Below are positions 4,566 to 5,884 of a stretch of 5,884 nt of DNA, one piece after another. Each line of letters opens with the position of its first letter. Within the stretch, counting starts at the first letter, position 1. The translations under genes were made by a program, and so were the position numbers. The stretch is taken from positions 1 through 5,884 of the forward strand of contig PFRJ01000057.1 in assembly GCA_002788515.1 (NCBI GenBank). The letters are read 5' to 3'. Origin of the DNA: Nitrosopumilales archaeon CG_4_9_14_0_2_um_filter_34_16 (GTDB taxonomy: Archaea > Thermoproteota > Nitrososphaeria > Nitrososphaerales > Nitrosopumilaceae). The notes under the pieces were generated by a model, which made no database searches, was not told the DNA's origin, and saw only the letters and a list, made by a program, of their open reading frames with translations.

Positions 4566-4715
4566 TTATCCTCCAGTAGCTGCATCAAACAACGCACATT
4601 CACAACCATCACGTTCATTACAATATGGACATCTGCAATGACAATAAGGCAAGGAATTGTGACATATTTGACAGTCAGTATAGTCATCAAATTCCTGAGT
4701 GTGTATTTGTGACAT
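4566..4715 (-). CDS. Eight-cysteine microprotein A (putative zinc protein)
   Basis: A 49-residue protein, too short for usual gene calling, starting MSQIHTQEFDDYTD. Eight Cys at 15, 18, 25, 27, 29, 32, 38 and 40 form C-x2-C-x6-C-x-C-x-C-x2-C-x5-C-x-C, with His at 19 and 26 as possible extra ligands. The tail is ALFDAATGG. The density of Cys suggests two structural zinc ions or a metal-trafficking role; no enzyme motif is seen. The ATG at 4715 lies one base after the stop codon of the RAM gene (TAG-T-ATG), so the two are almost certainly one transcription unit with coupled translation. The matching Cys pattern in the next frame downstream (4332-4478) supports both as genuine. An overlapping plus-strand frame (4625-4993) is a shadow. 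The C-terminal Gly-Gly recalls ubiquitin-like modifiers, but the fold does not fit. Confidence 0.8.
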   Translation of the reverse strand: MSQIHTQEFDDYTDCQICHNSLPYCHCRCPYCNERDGCECALFDAATGG

Positions 4716-4716
4716 A

Positions 4717-4956
4717 CTACCCTTGCCTCTCTACACCAGTTAATGTCAAGGTAGATCTAATTGGAGATACTTTACGAATCTTCCATGTGATTTCCTCTCT
4801 TAATTCTTCAATAGTGTCAGCTATTACTTCTGCAATAATGTCATATGCACCAAATGTTCCATGTGCCTCTTTTACAGATTTCATACCGCGCAATGTGTTT
4901 AGGATTAATTCCTCTTGCCCCATGTCACAGTTTATCAACACGTATGCTTTTTTCAT
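4717..4956 (-). CDS. Stand-alone Lrp/AsnC ligand-binding (RAM) domain protein
   Basis: 79 residues forming a single RAM domain without a DNA-binding part: strand KAYVLINCDMG (3-13), helix EELILNTLRGM (15-25), strand VKEAHGTFGAYDIIAEVIAD (28-47) with the typical GTFGAYD turn, helix TIEELREEITWKIRKV (48-63) and last strand RSTLTLTGVE (67-76). Such stand-alone RAM proteins form dimers or higher rings, may sense amino acids and can join full-length Lrp proteins; the full-length regulator 830 bases away (3438-3887) is a possible partner, which is inference. The start is ATG at 4956 with an A+T-rich TATA-like tract (CTAAAATACAATTT on the minus strand) about 25 bases upstream. It is the first gene of a minus-strand unit with microprotein A directly behind. 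Confidence 0.93.
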   Translation of the reverse strand: MKKAYVLINCDMGQEELILNTLRGMKSVKEAHGTFGAYDIIAEVIADTIEELREEITWKIRKVSPIRSTLTLTGVERQG

Positions 4957-5099
4957 GATTCTGTTTATAGTAAATTGTATTTTAGTTCAATGAAAAAATT
5001 CTTTAAATATTTTTAAATTTTGTCAAAAAAACTTTAAAAATTTAAATAAATTTTTTGAAGTACTTTAGTACAAATTATTTAATCGATTTTTTATCTATT
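4957..5099. other. Very A+T-rich divergent intergenic region
   Basis: It contains the minus-strand promoter of the RAM gene near 4974-4987, and A/T runs throughout. A small inverted repeat, GTAC-TTTA-GTAC, lies near 5060-5071. On the plus strand, TATA-like sequence about 25 bases before 5100 could be what remains of the promoter of the pseudogene starting there. Confidence 0.4.
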
Positions 5100-5276
5100 A
5101 TGGAGTATGAAAAATATTCTAAATCATACGAAACGATTCAAAATCTGGTTTCTAAAATTTAATTTGTCATAATTATTGCTTATGCTGGCAGACTCATTTT
5201 GGAGTAAGGAGCAGGCGTAACTGATTACCTGAGTCCAGATTTTCACAGAGTCATTCAGACATGCCTAGAGTTCTAA
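5100..5276 (+). pseudogene. Decayed roadblock-like (DUF6659-type) gene
   Basis: Read straight through from ATG at 5100 in one frame, this stretch aligns with the intact gene at 1920-2276 almost without gaps: YSK near the start, then I followed by a stop where the intact copy has I19-R20, then FVIIIAYAGRLILE against the G-x-L strand-turn, a second stop, then GAGVTDYLSPDF against RDGTKSYLPTDE and a helix ending EF where the intact copy has RW. In-frame stops are at 5160-5162, 5205-5207 and 5274-5276. The matched positions are the family landmarks, and the stretch is less A+T-rich than its flanks, as old coding DNA would be. The second half of the family (KYEK-x-KRITLPL onward) cannot be traced with confidence downstream. 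A 20-aa real peptide (5100-5162) is an alternative reading but explains less. Confidence 0.55.
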
Positions 5277-5355
5277 ATTATTTTTAGATTTATGATTGAA
5301 TTCATATAATATTCAGCATAAAATTAAACAAATATTCAGGATTATCATGATACTA

Positions 5356-5362
5356 TTTTTAT
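5356..5362 (+). promoter_or_regulatory. TATA-like box of the second leader RNA
   Basis: TTTTTAT followed two bases on by CATAATG (5365-5371), the same arrangement as at 310-325. It starts 33 bases before AGTAAT (5389), identical to the first copy, and predicts a transcript beginning at about 5385, at the foot of the closing stem. Confidence 0.5.
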
Positions 5363-5385
5363 GTCATAATGTAATGCTTTGTACA

Positions 5386-5483
5386 GATAGTAATCAACTA
5401 GTAAAAACATCAATGTTATGAATTGGTGTTGGAACCATAACACAGAGTTGTCATCCGACAACTACTTGGTTTTGATTACTATC
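5386..5483 (+). ncRNA. Three-way-junction RNA, leader of a dead TFB (copy 2)
   Basis: Perfect 12-bp closing stem P1, GATAGTAATCAA (5386-5397) with TTGATTACTATC (5472-5483). Inside are two hairpins: P2, TGTTATG (5414-5420) with CATAACA (5436-5442) and a 15-base loop; and P3, AGTTGTC (5446-5452) with GACAACT (5457-5463) and a 4-base ATCC loop. Against the copy at 339-433 the P1 core (AGTAAT, GATTACT) is identical, while pairs next to it change together: G341-C431 to A5387-T5482, C342-G430 to T5388-A5481, and the T349-G423 wobble to C5395-G5474. P2 and P3 differ in sequence yet remain paired. ATATTT follows P1 in both, and an ATG lies 11 bases after the stem (5495). The downstream sequence appears to be a decayed TFB gene, so this may be a leader that outlived its gene or a working small RNA. 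Confidence 0.6.
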
Positions 5484-5494
5484 AATATTTAGTT

Positions 5495-5827
5495 ATGATA
5501 ATAAATTACGATGTGTTTTTATTTTTCAAAACCTGTCAAATGACTTTCTGATATTTTAGAATAATACAAAGTTAGAAATCTAACTCATGTACAATCCTTA
5601 CAGTCAGGATTGATACATACAGGATTTTTTCATCACATGTAGGATCCTGAAAAACTCTCCAAAGATTGAGAAAGACAAGAATTAATGCGTGACCAATACT
5701 CGGTAAACAGTATTTGGCGTGTAAACCACCAAAATTATACCTAGTTATAATCTGGGTGTCAACTTGATTTGACAAATCTCTATGAGAGTTCTCCTCTCAG
5801 GAACAGCTTATGCTTTTTGTCATATAA
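5495..5827 (+). pseudogene. Decayed TFB gene, internally deleted
   Basis: Fragments align in order with the first cyclin repeat of the intact TFB (445-1365). AGAAATCTA at 5574 reads RNL, like E-R-N-L at residue 118. In another frame, 5681-5818 reads IN-A-stop-P-ILGKQYLACK, then VIIWVS, SS and MLF, colinear with INGILGACVYIACR, TIIDIS, SS and MLF (residues 163-206). Spacing between these landmarks is close to that of the intact gene (106 against 132 bases from RNL to IN). Stops at 5690, 5765 and 5783 and a frameshift make it non-functional. The N-terminal zinc ribbon and linker are missing: from the ATG at 5495 to RNL there are 79 bases instead of 354. The second cyclin repeat is absent or unrecognisable. 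The copy-2 leader RNA immediately upstream independently points to TFB. A minus-strand TTG frame (5572-5775) is a shadow. Confidence 0.5.
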
Positions 5828-5884
5828 AATCGCAATTATTTGAGATATTTATTTGTAAGAGCAATACTCAAATCATTATACCAT

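Noticed and set aside
4625..4993. Plus-strand 122-aa ORF
   Set aside because: Antisense to both the RAM gene and microprotein A, which are well supported.
5177..5280. Structured RNA gene in the less A+T-rich patch (GACTCA with TGAGTC, GTAA-CTGA-TTAC hairpin)
   Set aside because: The patch reads as old coding sequence of the roadblock-like family, which explains its composition; the stems are short and leave large unpaired bulges.
5572..5775. Minus-strand 67-aa ORF beginning at TTG
   Set aside because: Covers the stretch whose plus strand matches TFB fragments; no domain and no promoter seen.
1..5884. tRNA, rRNA, CRISPR array, insertion sequence or integrase site
   Set aside because: No T-arm GGTTCRA pattern, no conserved rRNA segment, no regularly spaced long direct repeats and no transposase or integrase frame were seen on either strand.

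Overview
The window looks like chromosomal DNA of a marine ammonia-oxidising archaeon (Nitrososphaerota/Thaumarchaeota, close to Nitrosopumilus). It is A+T rich (about two thirds), genes are short and closely packed on both strands, and several predicted TATA boxes lie about 25 bases before the start codon with no Shine-Dalgarno sequence, as expected for leaderless archaeal mRNAs. The protein set agrees: a transcription factor B (TFB), an Lrp/AsnC regulator, a stand-alone Lrp ligand-binding (RAM) protein, a short ribbon-helix-helix protein of the MGKRVTIVLD type, and a small roadblock-like protein family typical of these archaea.

Layout: a 48-aa ribbon-helix-helix gene (8-154, +); a promoter and structured RNA (310-433, +) running into a TFB gene (445-1365, +); a convergent helical protein, possibly phasin/PhaE-like (1381-1785, -); a roadblock-like/DUF6659-type gene (1920-2276, +); a 32-aa single-membrane-span protein (2347-2445, -); an orphan 237-aa protein (2619-3332, -) divergent from an Lrp/AsnC regulator (3438-3887, +); a membrane-anchored small protein (3905-4207, -); two tiny eight-cysteine proteins with identical Cys spacing (4332-4478 and 4566-4715, -), the second starting one base after the stop of the RAM gene (4717-4956, -); and a gene-poor right end (4957-5884) holding what read as two decayed genes, a roadblock-like pseudogene (5100-5276) and a TFB pseudogene (about 5495-5827).

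The most interesting observation is a pair of matching structured RNAs. One lies directly before the intact TFB gene (339-433) and the other directly before the apparent TFB pseudogene (5386-5483). Both have the same TATA-like box exactly 33 bases before a shared AGTAAT, a long closing stem, two hairpins side by side inside it (the first with a 15-base loop in both), and an ATG 11 bases after the stem. The inner stems differ in sequence but keep their pairing, and the closing stem shows compensatory base changes. This suggests a conserved TFB leader RNA or linked small RNA, perhaps autoregulatory. I do not recognise it as a described family.

The rest is mostly regulatory: a general transcription factor with one zinc ligand missing, an Lrp-type regulator with a candidate operator around its own promoter, a free RAM domain and two likely zinc-binding microproteins. 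All homology statements come from reading the sequence; no search was run.
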